Below are positions 10,209 to 19,813 of a DNA stretch of 55,325 bases, piece by piece. How positions within the stretch are numbered: position 1 is the stretch's first letter; the number at the start of each line of letters is the position of its first letter. The notes under the pieces were generated by a model, which made no database searches, was not told the DNA's origin, and was given only the letters and a program-made list of their open reading frames with translations. Both the position numbers and the translations under genes were made by a program. The stretch is taken from assembly GCA_036940085.1 (NCBI GenBank), contig JALLBK010000115.1, forward strand, positions 1 through 55,325, given 5' to 3'. This DNA is from Discostella pseudostelligera. Lineage: Eukaryota; Bacillariophyta; Thalassiosirophyceae; Thalassiosirales; Thalassiosiraceae.

Positions 10209-11075
10209 ATGAAGCTGATACCTATTCTTATTGTGTTTATCCTCTGTACCCTCACTCCAAGTTTCGGAGTTAATGTAATTGAACACGAAGTATTGTCGTC
10301 GTCAGAGTCCGACACCGGTCATGGTGACGTTTCGGCACCCAAACCCATATCGATCGGAGATGCAATTCGAGATCTGATGGAGGATCTATCTCATATGACA
10401 AGTCTCCATGATAGCTTTGTGCATCATCCTCTCATTTCTCGCCTTCATATGGACAAACCATTCTCCTCTTTGGAACCGTTTGGTGTAATCAAGCGATGGA
10501 GTCCGCGCTATGAGGTAATCAATGACGCCGATACTTTCCATGTAAAACTGGATGTGCCTGGGTTCCATCTGTTCCTCCTTCATCACGCTTCGTGCTGCAC
10601 CAAACGTCACGGCAAATGCAAAGAGGTAATCAATGACGCCGATACTTTCCATGTAAAACTGGATGTGCCTGGGTTCCACTTTCATGAACTTAATGTGGAA
10701 TTAGAGGCCGGAGGACGATTGCTAAGTATTTCTGGAACAAAGGAGGATGGAGTTCACGAAAACGCGAAGCATCATGACCATGCTGCCATGGGCGAGAAGG
10801 AAAAGGACGACGAGGACGATGGAACAAAGTTTGAGTTCGTCTCGCACACTACCACGTCTTTCGAACAAAAGTTTACGCTTGATACTTCGATCGATGCGAC
10901 AAAGATGACTGCGAATCTCGTGAATGGTGTATTGGAAGTGCGTGCTCCACGAAAGTTCAGTCCTAGGATTAAGAGGCACATACCGATTACGCAATTCGAC
11001 CAAGATGTTTGGACTGAATTAATCTCAAACAATGAGGCTCCTGATCAAGCGTCGAATGTGTTGAAGATAGAATGA
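10209..11075 (+). CDS. Small heat-shock protein (Hsp20/alpha-crystallin) with signal peptide
   Basis: The unspliced frame is 288 aa. Residues 1-20 form a hydrophobic signal peptide ending PSFG, so the chaperone should enter the ER or, if SFG acts as a plastid motif, the plastid. The alpha-crystallin domain begins at YEVINDADTFHVKLDVPGF and continues through the ELNVELEAGGRLLSISGTKE strand pair, the SFEQKFTLDTSIDA segment and the NGVLEVRAPRK signature. An acidic/His-rich loop (HHDHAAMGEKEKDDEDDG) lies between. No C-terminal KDEL is present. The strand encoded by 10512-10567 is repeated exactly at 10623-10678 with a 55-bp filler. Treating 10515-10625 as a 111-bp GT-AG intron (phase 0) restores a canonical domain of 251 aa; without splicing a 37-aa insertion results. 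See the finding on intron birth. Family assignment is firm; the mature form is not. Confidence 0.9.
   Translation: MKLIPILIVFILCTLTPSFGVNVIEHEVLSSSESDTGHGDVSAPKPISIGDAIRDLMEDLSHMTSLHDSFVHHPLISRLHMDKPFSSLEPFGVIKRWSPRYEVINDADTFHVKLDVPGFHLFLLHHASCCTKRHGKCKEVINDADTFHVKLDVPGFHFHELNVELEAGGRLLSISGTKEDGVHENAKHHDHAAMGEKEKDDEDDGTKFEFVSHTTTSFEQKFTLDTSIDATKMTANLVNGVLEVRAPRKFSPRIKRHIPITQFDQDVWTELISNNEAPDQASNVLKIE
10512..10678 (+). repeat. 56-bp perfect direct duplication inside the Hsp20 gene
   Basis: Bases 10512-10567 and 10623-10678 are identical (56/56), with a period of 111 bases. Both copies begin with GAGGTAATC. The GT of copy 1 (10515) and the AG of copy 2 (10624-10625) can serve as splice donor and acceptor. 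The 55 bases between the copies do not match either flank. Confidence 0.95.
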
Positions 11076-11176
11076 GTTGGTTATAATATGCGCATGTATG
11101 ATTAGAGATTTTAGTTCGACTAACCTGTTCGTTACATCTTGATACTCGTAGTGTACCTCGACCGCATCCCAAATTA

Positions 11177-13081
11177 TTATACCACAGCAGCATCGTCCCA
11201 ATATGCCGAGACAAGCTTTTCCAACGCACAACTTTTCTTCATGCATCGTACGATATTCTTCACACTGGCGCTGTTGTTCCGCGTGGATCCACTCCTCTTA
11301 CACAATTGGAATGCCCGATTGTAGTAATGAAATGCTTGGATGTACATCCGTTGGCAATGAAGTGATTTCCCGTGAAGATATAATGCATGCGCTATTTCGT
11401 CATCGACCTTCGTGCGACGGTTGCTTTCTTCTTCTGTACATTCACTCTCCAGCGTTTCGGATGGATGGGCTGATTTGTCAAGGCGGCGGATTTCCCGAAG
11501 GATGCAAAAAGCCTCTTTGAAAGCATTGTCGGCCTCACAAAAGTGTCCCATTCGACTCTTCAACACGCCAAGGAATATCAACGATGCAGCCAATTCTCTA
11601 TCAATCGCAAGCTTACGCTGGATTGCCACTGCCATCTCTACATTCTTCGTCGCTTGTACCATCAGTGACCGATCATTGCCATGCAATCCACAAGCGACTA
11701 GGACATGCCCACGAAGGAGGAGTGTTTTGACGACACAGTGCTTGGTGGGGTATTGTGATATCATTGCCGATACTGTATTGGATAACATTGGATGTTGATG
11801 CCGTGCAGCTTGTTGTTCCTTACTACTTGGAACCTCCGTCTTGAGACTTCGCACTACACCCAAGACACTGCTCCCAAGTTGGGCGGCGAATGAGCTGCGC
11901 GAGTCGAATGGAGTTAGAGAATTGGAACCATTAATTGAGCCAAATACTTTCCCAACGGTTCTAGCGGATATTGATTCTGTCGTTGAGCTTGTCATTCCTT
12001 TCGGTGAAACCGGTGCTGCATTTCCTCCGCCACCGCCACCCTCATGAGAGAAATATGACTTTTGAAACGCCAAACATTCCGTAGTTGTATCGAGAGCTTG
12101 AGAAAATTTCCCCTGACAATATTGCGCTGTAGCCATTTGCAAGAGGGAGAATCCGGGAAATGTCGATTCTTCTCTATCAATCAATGAATCTGGTGTGATT
12201 ATTATTTTCGGTTGACGCTGTGACGTCTCCCTTCTAGTGGGGGTGGCGGTTGCGACGGATGTGGATTTCTCACCAACGATAGCCGATGGAGTTGATGATG
12301 GGAATGGCTCAATGAGTGTTGTCTCACTTGTTCGTGGAGGTGGCGCAATTGTATGTGATTGTGGATCACCCAAGTCTGGATAGGGAGGCAGATCGTCAAA
12401 GACTTCGATTTGAGTGTCGTTTCCGTCAATGGATGTTTCAATTCGCAATTTCGTCGTAGCAGTAATATGAGCTGTAGCGGTAGGAAATCTAGATCCATTT
12501 GGCGGAATTATCATGCATCCCCCCGTCACAACCGCCAGGCGTCCTATTCCATTTTGCATTGACGACGACTGTGCCATAATAATATTGTGAGATACATTGA
12601 CTTCTTGCCTTGGCGAAATGGTGGCACCGCGATTCATGGTCATCGATACTGCCGGAGCGAGTTGGGATGATAAAGTCACAGCTGGATGCGGAATGCTTGT
12701 CGAATTATTTTCTGCACTGGGGTCATCTACTGCTGTTCCAGTACTCGCTGGCACTGATCGTTTCATTGGCTTTGGACTTTTTGGTTTAGCTGATGAAGTC
12801 CAGCCAAACCAAGAACCGACCGTTTGTCTACCGGTCGGCGATGAGGGAGGGCTAAAATTCTTTGACGTTTGAGGTTGAATAGAAATGTAGGGAGGATTGG
12901 TATGCCATGAATCATTATTGGGAGTGTCATCTTGTTCCTGCCGTTGTTCCGGCGCTGCTGGTGCTGGTCTTGCTGGTGCTGCCGCCGACGATGACGATGG
13001 CGACTGCGCATTCTGAGCCGAACGGAAGGGGTTGAAACTCTTATTCATGTGCACCAAAACAGTTGGTTCGATCGTTGACAT
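11177..13081 (-). CDS. TPR-repeat protein with long disordered N-terminus
   Basis: Single-exon 634-aa protein. Residues 1-310 are low-complexity (Ser, Pro, Thr, Ala) and probably disordered, with a GSWFGWTSSAKPKSPKP patch. From about 315 the chain becomes helical and shows tetratricopeptide-like pairs: FSLLQMATAQYCQGKFSQALDTTTECLAF, then VVKTLLLRGHVLVACG with LMVQATKNVEMAVAIQRKL, LAASLIFLGVLKSRMGHFCEADNAFKEAFCILREI, and HALYLHGKSLHCQRMYIQAFHYYNRAFQLCK. The last three resemble kinesin-light-chain-type TPRs, which bind peptide partners. No enzyme motif is visible, so a scaffold or adaptor role is inferred. It is convergent with the small heat-shock gene (101 bp between stops). An in-frame second ATG 11 codons downstream (MNKSFNPF) is an alternative start. 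Confidence 0.75.
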   Translation of the reverse strand: MSTIEPTVLVHMNKSFNPFRSAQNAQSPSSSSAAAPARPAPAAPEQRQEQDDTPNNDSWHTNPPYISIQPQTSKNFSPPSSPTGRQTVGSWFGWTSSAKPKSPKPMKRSVPASTGTAVDDPSAENNSTSIPHPAVTLSSQLAPAVSMTMNRGATISPRQEVNVSHNIIMAQSSSMQNGIGRLAVVTGGCMIIPPNGSRFPTATAHITATTKLRIETSIDGNDTQIEVFDDLPPYPDLGDPQSHTIAPPPRTSETTLIEPFPSSTPSAIVGEKSTSVATATPTRRETSQRQPKIIITPDSLIDREESTFPGFSLLQMATAQYCQGKFSQALDTTTECLAFQKSYFSHEGGGGGGNAAPVSPKGMTSSTTESISARTVGKVFGSINGSNSLTPFDSRSSFAAQLGSSVLGVVRSLKTEVPSSKEQQAARHQHPMLSNTVSAMISQYPTKHCVVKTLLLRGHVLVACGLHGNDRSLMVQATKNVEMAVAIQRKLAIDRELAASLIFLGVLKSRMGHFCEADNAFKEAFCILREIRRLDKSAHPSETLESECTEEESNRRTKVDDEIAHALYLHGKSLHCQRMYIQAFHYYNRAFQLCKRSGSTRNNSASVKNIVRCMKKSCALEKLVSAYWDDAAVV

Positions 13082-13578
13082 TGCTGCACTGCGTCCCCTC
13101 TACTCTACTGGCAGGCTGGCTCAGGGTTGGCTCCTCCTTGGTCTTTCAATTTCAATGTCGGTGCTGCATATTCGTTGAATTGAATTGAGTTCGTGGAGGT
13201 TGGTGGGCCGTGGGCCGGTTGGAGTTGATTTTTTGAGATTTGAGTTGGAGTGGGAGTTGGCTGGATCAATCTTCTCATCTATCTACTTATCAGTCAGTTG
13301 GAGTGAGTTGGAATTTGAAAATTCTGGCGTTGAATTTTGATTTTATTGTGGGGGCTGTGCTGTTCTGTTCTGTTCTGTTTGACGTTTGACGTGGTGAATT
13401 TGGCGCGCCGAGGCAGGATCTTCACATGGAAGGTGCATTCGTCATTCGTCATCGTCGTCGGCCGATAGCTTGGCACACGGCATCAATTCCATCGATATCG
13501 ATACAATACAATATCGCAGCCTCAGAGTAGATAGGTTGCTAACTCTTCCGCCCAATCACCACCGGTGGAATAGCAGCA
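13082..13578. other. Intergenic region with short tandem repeats
   Basis: This 497-bp divergent upstream region between the TPR gene (minus) and the DUF1275 gene (plus) shows no supported gene. It holds repeated GTTGGAGTGAGTTGG-like G/T-rich words at 13200-13320 and a pentanucleotide run of four TTCTG units at about 13360-13380, followed by two copies of TTTGACG. Confidence 0.5.
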
Positions 13579-14717
13579 ATGATAAAATCGAAGTGTGCAA
13601 AAGAGCCAGGCATGCGTCCACTCGTCTTTCTCCTCTTCATCGTCACCGCCACGAACTCCTTCACTCCATCTACTTTGCCATCAACATTACAGCCGCAACC
13701 TCAAACATGTAATATCGGTATCAGCACACCTACGCGGGTCAGCCCGTCATATTCTAGTGGTCGATTAGACAATTTGCGCTTCTTGGACGTGCATGTCAAG
13801 AAATGCCAGCCTCGTTCTTCATCATGCTTGTCTATGAGTGCAACATCAGCATCAGTGGCCACTACTACCACTATTGTTACCGCATCCACCAAAGCACGAC
13901 AATTTGCCTACAAGAAACGATTTGCAATCATCATGGCCTTCATGACAGGCTGGGCTGATTTTATATTTGTCAAAAAGTTCAATTTCTTCCCTACCATGAT
14001 GACAGGCAACTCTCTAAAAATGTCCTACGCCATGGTCGATGGACGTGTTATTGATGTATTCTTCTATCTATCCATTATATTTTCATACATGATGGGAGTG
14101 GGCATTTTCCGTCGAGCCGAATTATCGTATAAGGATAAGGCATTGAATGGGTTGTTTGCACCACTGGTTACCATATGTTTTTTGATGAGTGATTGTCTAT
14201 CATGGATGAACCCATCGAGTAAGTTTGTACCGGCGATGTTGCTTTCGCTTGCTTGGGGCGTTATTAACTCGGTGGGGAGTGAGGTTACGGGAACATTGAT
14301 ATTTGTGGTCACTGGTGCAATGGTAAGTGAGATCGCTTGCATGTCGAATGTTGAAGGAGGCGTCTTTATCTCACTCTACGATTCTACGATGAACTCCTGT
14401 GTACATGACAAACTGGTTAGACTCGAATATCGAATATGATTGTGGACCGTATCAGCCGTACTGCCGGTCGTAAGAAGATTCCTAAAGAAGGACTCTTGAT
14501 GTCATTGAGTGTAATCATTGGGTTTCTATTGGGAACGGCGTGGAGTGTTTTCTTAAATATGAAGGCGCCGCAGCTCACAAATCGTGGAGCATTTAGCATC
14601 ATGGGTGGAATATATGGATCGCTCTTCCTTTGGTTGGATAGGGACGAGGTTGGGGCTTGGTGGTCGAGAAAGAATGGCAAGTTATGCGAAGTTGACAAAA
14701 ATGAAAATTGCATTTAG
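13579..14717 (+). CDS. DUF1275 (YoaK-like) membrane protein with plastid-type presequence
   Basis: Two exons (13579-14322, 14421-14717; 98-bp intron, phase 0) give 346 aa. The mature part carries the DUF1275 pattern: GWADFIFVKKFNFFPTMMTGN (family: G..D...F...F..mTGN), four or more hydrophobic helices (VIDVFFYLSIIFSYMMGVGIF, GLFAPLVTICFLMSDCL, FVPAMLLSLAWGVINSVG), the second TGTLIFVVTGAM half, and a last helix MSLSVIIGFLLGTAWSVFL. The N-terminus has a signal peptide that reads best from the second Met (13612): MRPLVFLLFIVTATNS followed by FTPST, matching the diatom ASAFAP-type plastid motif. After it comes a Ser/Thr-rich transit-like region to about residue 110. Bacterial members are uncharacterised inner-membrane proteins. 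Plastid-envelope location is an inference. Convergent with the next gene. Confidence 0.8.
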
Positions 14718-14889
14718 GGTGATCGCTCTGGAGCAGTCAGTGCCGACATTGTGTTGGGGTTCTCGAGTCTCAAAAATGGTTTGTACATATATATATTTAT
14801 TCAAGGATGCAACTATGAATAGACCGAATCAACCCTAATAATTCAGCCATGTCGTACCCATGCTCTTATAACCAACTGAATGTAGTCAA

Positions 14890-17142
14890 TTACCACACGC
14901 TGCCACCATACACTCCTTTCATCATCCTAGTGGGACTGTTACTGTTCAACGATAGATCACCAGGGCCAGATTGCCAAGCATCACCTTCCTGCTTCTCAGT
15001 GTTGGGATACGGAGAAGTTATTGCTGAGCGAACGGCTGTCACAGAAACGAATTCAACAGCGGTTGGATCAAGACCAGATTCAGGAGATGGACGAAATTGA
15101 TTTTGACGAGGGGGTGGGTCGGCCATTTCATCTTCCTCATCATCAAGAAGTTTGGTAAGAAACAACTCATTCTCAGTGAGGAAAATTTTATCATCCTGGT
15201 TGTTGCATGGAGGCTGAGTTTCTGATGGATGTGATAGACCGGGAGGCGGTTTTAACACTTTGTTTCGTCCACCAACCGAGACGGCAGAATGGAAAGAACC
15301 GCCTCGAAGCGTAGTCGAGGACTCATTGGGACGCTGATCACTCCAAGCCTGAGATAGTTTTCTCTGAAGTAATAATCGTTGAATTTGGGCGTTTTGAAAC
15401 TCGCGAAGCTGTCTGGCTGCTTCATTCCGCTGCTCCTGCGTTGGCACCGGTAGTGCTTTCTGATGCTGCATCGGTGGTGCTTGTGTACAGTGTGTCGGAT
15501 TCAAGCATAGGGGAGGCGGAGACGGGGCATGTAGAGGTTCTCCATACGGATCATTGTCTTCGAACAGGCTGCTACTTGGTTTAATGGATGGGAACGATGA
15601 TACTGACGTTGACGGGCATGAAATCATGGACGGGACACCACCAGATGTAGTAGAGCATGGACTTCCAGGTACCGAATCTGTCGATGATGGGGCAAGGTGT
15701 CCCGAATCACTCTCGTTGTGACCTTCTTCTCTACATGGAAGGCTCGGGTGTGCACTACTAGTTCTTTCAGACGCATGGATCGATTCGTAAGTGCCAGCCG
15801 AATGACTAGGCCTCTGGTCATCATGCACACTACTTCCTATGCTATCCTTCTTGACTTGGTGAAGAGATGAAACCGGTTTACTTCTTCCGCCTGTGCGCGT
15901 GGTGGTAAGCTGTCTTCTCTTTGCCTTCTTCTTCTGCCGTGATCGAGCCGACTTTGCCAACTGAATGTCTTTCTCGTGCTCAAGTAGCCATTCCGGAGAT
16001 TCTTTGTAGCAGAGAGATGAATACCAATACAATACCGCTGGCGATACCAAACTCCATAATGAAAGTAGGGCATAGATCACCACCGATGAAGCTACGAACT
16101 GAACTGATTTGGTCAACACGAATCTACTCTCCAATGACATGTTGTCGAGCTTTCCAAACGCTCGTCCGATGGAAGTATTCTCTACAAGCCACCCCACGAA
16201 GGATCTCGATACCATGTCTCCAATAAACGAGGTTACTGAGACCCCATCAGCTTCGTCGCTATCTTTCCGCAATTGAGCCTCGAAATCAACATCGTCAACA
16301 CATTGACTTATGCATGCTTCAAGAAGCTTGGCTAAATCATCCACGAAATTGTTGAACCCCTCTTGTGTCATTTCGTTCGACCCTCCTCCTCCGTGCATTG
16401 AAGATGCACCATCATTCGTTGCAAATTGTCCCAGAATACTTTCCCCGTGATAATCACCATCTGAATCAGACAACGATGATGTCGAATGTAAATATAATTG
16501 TTGATCCCACCCAGCAATCCAACGCAATGCTGCATCCCACTCTGAATTGATTCGTTGCATGCGATGATCACTGCCTATTCGTAATGATTTGGACCATACC
16601 GCTGCTGCCGTGGCTGCTGCAGCTATTTGTACCGTTTCTGTGTGAGACAATGCTCCCTCCTTATTACTACTACTTCTAGATCGTTTTCTAGTGGAGGGTA
16701 AAAGATGTGGGCGTTCTATTCTAGCAATGATGGGTTTGTGATGGTTCCCCGAAGAACTTTTCCAATATGGTTCATCATCAAATCCAGTCAGAATTTTTAT
16801 CAACGTTGGTAGCCTTCGTGGACGGGGAGCGTGTGCCTGTTGATGCCGAGGCTGCTGCTTCGGCTTTGACGGCTTTGACTTTTTGCTGTTGTGGCTGTTG
16901 CCGCCGAACACCCGTGGCGTCGGTGGCTCAGACTGCCTCCCACCTCGGCTAAGAAGATTGTCCAACGATGAGGGTGACAATGCGAATGATAATGTGCTCT
17001 CAGATGCTGCCGATTGTAGGCGCTCATCGCAGGTGTTTCGACACGTGACGATCCGGGGGGCAGGTGTATCTAATTCTGAGAATGATGAGGCATAGGAGGT
17101 AGATGAGAGAAAGCAAATACACAGCAGAAAGTAAGTGAGCAT
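14890..17142 (-). CDS. Unknown signal-peptide protein with one or two membrane segments
   Basis: A 750-aa frame begins with a strong signal peptide (MLTYFLLCICFLSSTSYASS). The region to about 130 is basic and low-complexity, with NSKKSKPSKPKQQPRHQQ. A more ordered part at about 170-330 includes AAAATAAAVWSKSL and EGFNNFVDDLAKLLEACISQCVDDVDFEAQL. A hydrophobic stretch at about 345-385 (FVLTKSVQFVASSVVIYALL, then SLWSLVSPAVLYWYSSL) looks like one or two transmembrane helices. It is followed by a basic coiled segment (LAKSARSRQKKKAKRRQL) and a long Ser/Pro-rich tail with one helix, NEAARQLREFQNAQIQRLLL. No family is recognised. An alternative 5' exon at 17311-17509 would replace the signal peptide with a signal anchor (see findings). 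The coding call is firm. Confidence 0.7.
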   Translation of the reverse strand: MLTYFLLCICFLSSTSYASSFSELDTPAPRIVTCRNTCDERLQSAASESTLSFALSPSSLDNLLSRGGRQSEPPTPRVFGGNSHNSKKSKPSKPKQQPRHQQAHAPRPRRLPTLIKILTGFDDEPYWKSSSGNHHKPIIARIERPHLLPSTRKRSRSSSNKEGALSHTETVQIAAAATAAAVWSKSLRIGSDHRMQRINSEWDAALRWIAGWDQQLYLHSTSSLSDSDGDYHGESILGQFATNDGASSMHGGGGSNEMTQEGFNNFVDDLAKLLEACISQCVDDVDFEAQLRKDSDEADGVSVTSFIGDMVSRSFVGWLVENTSIGRAFGKLDNMSLESRFVLTKSVQFVASSVVIYALLSLWSLVSPAVLYWYSSLCYKESPEWLLEHEKDIQLAKSARSRQKKKAKRRQLTTTRTGGRSKPVSSLHQVKKDSIGSSVHDDQRPSHSAGTYESIHASERTSSAHPSLPCREEGHNESDSGHLAPSSTDSVPGSPCSTTSGGVPSMISCPSTSVSSFPSIKPSSSLFEDNDPYGEPLHAPSPPPLCLNPTHCTQAPPMQHQKALPVPTQEQRNEAARQLREFQNAQIQRLLLQRKLSQAWSDQRPNESSTTLRGGSFHSAVSVGGRNKVLKPPPGLSHPSETQPPCNNQDDKIFLTENELFLTKLLDDEEDEMADPPPRQNQFRPSPESGLDPTAVEFVSVTAVRSAITSPYPNTEKQEGDAWQSGPGDLSLNSNSPTRMMKGVYGGSVW

Positions 17143-18030
17143 TCAGGCGGCAAATAACAAATTACTTGGAAGCATGAAGGGCACATCCCATCAGGCAGCA
17201 CACACCACCCGTCGTCACCACCATCACCACAGATCCGGGCACTCTCTACCCATGCAAGAACAGAACAATACGGCATGGCATTTTTATGGGCCTTCTCTTC
17301 CAACACTCACCGTTTGTGTCCAAGTTGGACGCGCAGATACAAAACGCTATTATCAACGCCGCCACGGATAGTGAGCATAGCACCGTCGTCCTTGGGGTGC
17401 TTGGCTGCCGCTTCGGCGCCCCTTTCCGACGGCCGGCTGTCATGGTTGGATAGTGGTAGGTTTGGTAGAGATTCTTGTTCCTGGCGGCGGTGGGCACAAA
17501 ACTTTTCACTAAAGCAAAAAGCAGGAGGTCAGCGACACATATAGCAAGGGGTGCAATTAGAAAATAACTGAGCGCATTGAAGAGTGGCCCCGTAACGAAT
17601 AGGACACGAAATTTTGACCCCCCTCTTTGATCACTCTTCCACTTCGCAATTATTATCTACCCCCTAGAAGATTCTATTTAGCACGGAACAGCAGAATTTT
17701 CTGAGCACACGTCATCCTGACATAAGTATCTTCTGTCTGTGACATTTCGGTGTCATAAGTACCGTAGATGAACTTAATGTGTCCTATGTCCAGAGAACAA
17801 GTGGGAAGGTAGGGGGAAGGGGCTGCTGGATATGAGTGAAAAATGAATGGCTGTGGCAGATAAAGAAAAAATAATGGCGGGCAGCGGCGACGATGATGGT
17901 GATGGCGTGGATGTTGGTAGCGCCGATTCCACACCATACAATAATATTACTCTCCAACCCATAATCGCTACTTCACCTCGATATCATCTTCTCTCCTCTA
18001 GGCATTGTCTCTCTGCGTCTCCCGAAAGAC
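17143..18030. other. Divergent intergenic region, 888 bp
   Basis: It lies between the unknown secretory protein (minus) and RRP7 (plus). The left part contains a candidate alternative first exon on the minus strand (17311-17509). A TGGCGGGC element lies at 17876-17883, about 150 bases before the RRP7 ATG, and a CA/CT-rich stretch lies at 17970-18020. Nothing else is recognised. Confidence 0.4.
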
Positions 18031-19137
18031 ATGGCCATGAAGAAACAAAAGGAAGTCAAGTCAACGAAGCGGCAACATCCTCCAGCCATCAAGATCAAGG
18101 GCTACCTCCCCGTTCGCGTCGCACGCCCTACTAGCGACGTCAAGAACGATGCTCACTCCTACACATCATTCATCTATATCAAAGAACACAATCAAAAATC
18201 ACAGCCAGGTAGTAACGGCAGCGGAGGCGATGGGAGCAGCGGCGGTGGTGCTACTCTATTCATTGCCAATGCACCGACAAATGGACCAATACGGACAGAT
18301 TTGTTTCTGCGTGCACTATTTGAACCCTATGGGAGTATTCAGAGGGTGACCGTTACACAGGATCCACGCAAGGTCGGTTCATTGTCTACTGGTGGTGGTA
18401 GTGAGAATGCTCTAGAGACTTTTCGCGATGCATCTCTGATGGGGCTAGATGTTGATGTTGGTGGTGGTGATGCATTCGAACGAAAGACGGGCGATGGTAA
18501 ATTTGCACATGTTGTGTTCACTTCCGGGAAAGAAATGAAAAATGCATTGAAGAGGCTTACGAAAGAAATATCTGATGCTGAGGATATCTTCATCCTGCAA
18601 CTTGATGAGGAGAGGATAGAACAACTCGTTGCGGAAACAACTCAATTGGTAGCAAATCATGAAGATGATTACGACGATGCACAAAATAATGATGAGAGTT
18701 CACTCACTGGCATACATGCAGTAGCAGCACAAGCGAGACGAAAGGCATGTCGACATATCTCCCGCCAGAAGCTTATGCAAATGTGCAACGATGCAATGGC
18801 ATCGTTCGAATCGGAAGAGGAGAAAGCAGTCCAACGTGCCAAACTTGCCGGTGAACAACCTGATGAAGATGGTTTCATTACAGTTGTCCACAAGTCCACA
18901 CCAGCATTCGGCGCGGCAAATGACTTGGAAGAGGAACAGTATCACAGACGAAAGGCGGGGAAGAGGAATCGAAAACGCAAGGCCGGATCGGGCGCTGATG
19001 AGCTACCAGACTTTTACCGCTTCCAATTGAAGGAAACGAGGAAGAATGAAGTTCAGGATTTGAAGAAACGGTTTGAAGAGGACTTGGCGAAGGTTAGGAA
19101 GATGAAAGAGGAGAGGGCTTTTAGGCCATTCTCATGA
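18031..19137 (+). CDS. RRP7: Ribosomal RNA-processing protein 7 (RRP7)
   Basis: Single-exon 368-aa protein. It opens with the RRP7 N-terminal pattern IKGYLPVRV and an RRM-like fold: GATLFIANAP as RNP2-type strand, RTDLFLRALFEPYGSIQRVTV, then a Gly/Ser-rich insert and GKFAHVVFTSGKEMKNALKRL as RNP1-type strand and helix. The C-terminal third has the diagnostic DEDGFITVV segment and the terminal PDFYRFQLKETRKNEVQDLKKRFEEDLAKVRKMKEERAFRPF helix (residues about 326-368), which in yeast and human Rrp7 contacts the small-subunit processome. It should act in the nucleolus in pre-18S rRNA processing with UTP-C/CURI components. The Gly/Ser-rich loops in the RRM are longer than in yeast. It is convergent with the PIERCE-like gene (61 bp apart). 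Confidence 0.92.
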   Translation: MAMKKQKEVKSTKRQHPPAIKIKGYLPVRVARPTSDVKNDAHSYTSFIYIKEHNQKSQPGSNGSGGDGSSGGGATLFIANAPTNGPIRTDLFLRALFEPYGSIQRVTVTQDPRKVGSLSTGGGSENALETFRDASLMGLDVDVGGGDAFERKTGDGKFAHVVFTSGKEMKNALKRLTKEISDAEDIFILQLDEERIEQLVAETTQLVANHEDDYDDAQNNDESSLTGIHAVAAQARRKACRHISRQKLMQMCNDAMASFESEEEKAVQRAKLAGEQPDEDGFITVVHKSTPAFGAANDLEEEQYHRRKAGKRNRKRKAGSGADELPDFYRFQLKETRKNEVQDLKKRFEEDLAKVRKMKEERAFRPFS

Positions 19138-19198
19138 CGAATTGGATTGGATGCATTAAATTAAAGTTGCAGTTAGCCATAGCAGACCCTCGAACGCA

Positions 19199-19813
19199 TC
19201 ACGAAATCAACGAATCATGGATTCGACTCTTGGGTATTGACGTGTTCAACCCTTCATCGCGGAACAATATTCGGTTAAACGACTTGGAAAATTTTTGACT
19301 AACACCATGCCTCACATTTTGGAATGTCGCCTGCGATGGCTTTTTCAATCCATACTCATTTGTTGTCGTCCCATACAATGGATGCTGCTTCTTGGGACTG
19401 TGGTTGTATTGAGACAGAATTTCGCTCACCTCTTCCTTTGAATATGTTTTGGACGATGAAGGAACATCAGCATTTTGACTCTGCTGGAGCACAACTGATG
19501 ATTTACGGCGCTTGTTCATTGTATCAGATTCCTTGAGACGGAATACATGCGACAGTACAGAATCGGAGAACTGGCATCCATCTCCATAACGATCGGATTC
19601 ACGAGAATAAAGAAATGATACATCGTGACTACTATTTTCATTTGATCGAAGCTTTTCCTCGGTTGGCCCTGCCAATGCATCCCGTCCACTTGCTGCAACT
19701 GATGCTGCTTCGACACTACTCACTGGCGAAGCATACACTCGCTTGGAAGCTTCCCGGAGGGACATTCCATAGCATTCATTGCTTGTAACCATAAATGGAT
19801 TCGACATGTTCAT
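19199..19813 (-). CDS. PIERCE1/2-like (DUF4490) ciliary microtubule inner protein
   Basis: Single-exon 204-aa protein. The C-terminal 60 residues carry the signature of the piercer family of doublet microtubule inner proteins: PLYGTTTNEYGLKKP (family: YRTxNxxYG..P), then VSQKFSKSF (family: KFSxxL/F), and LFRDEGLNTSIPKSRIHDS (family: Y.D..LNT.LxKSRV). In animals PIERCE1/2 lie inside the A-tubule of motile cilia and link it to the outer dynein docking complex. The first 130 residues are unique and Ser-rich. The head-to-head neighbour is enkurin, another microtubule inner protein, which strengthens the call. The family match is from recalled pattern, not a search; a different SPMIP/CFAP-type protein is the main alternative. 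Confidence 0.55.
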   Translation of the reverse strand: MNMSNPFMVTSNECYGMSLREASKRVYASPVSSVEAASVAASGRDALAGPTEEKLRSNENSSHDVSFLYSRESDRYGDGCQFSDSVLSHVFRLKESDTMNKRRKSSVVLQQSQNADVPSSSKTYSKEEVSEILSQYNHSPKKQHPLYGTTTNEYGLKKPSQATFQNVRHGVSQKFSKSFNRILFRDEGLNTSIPKSRIHDSLIS

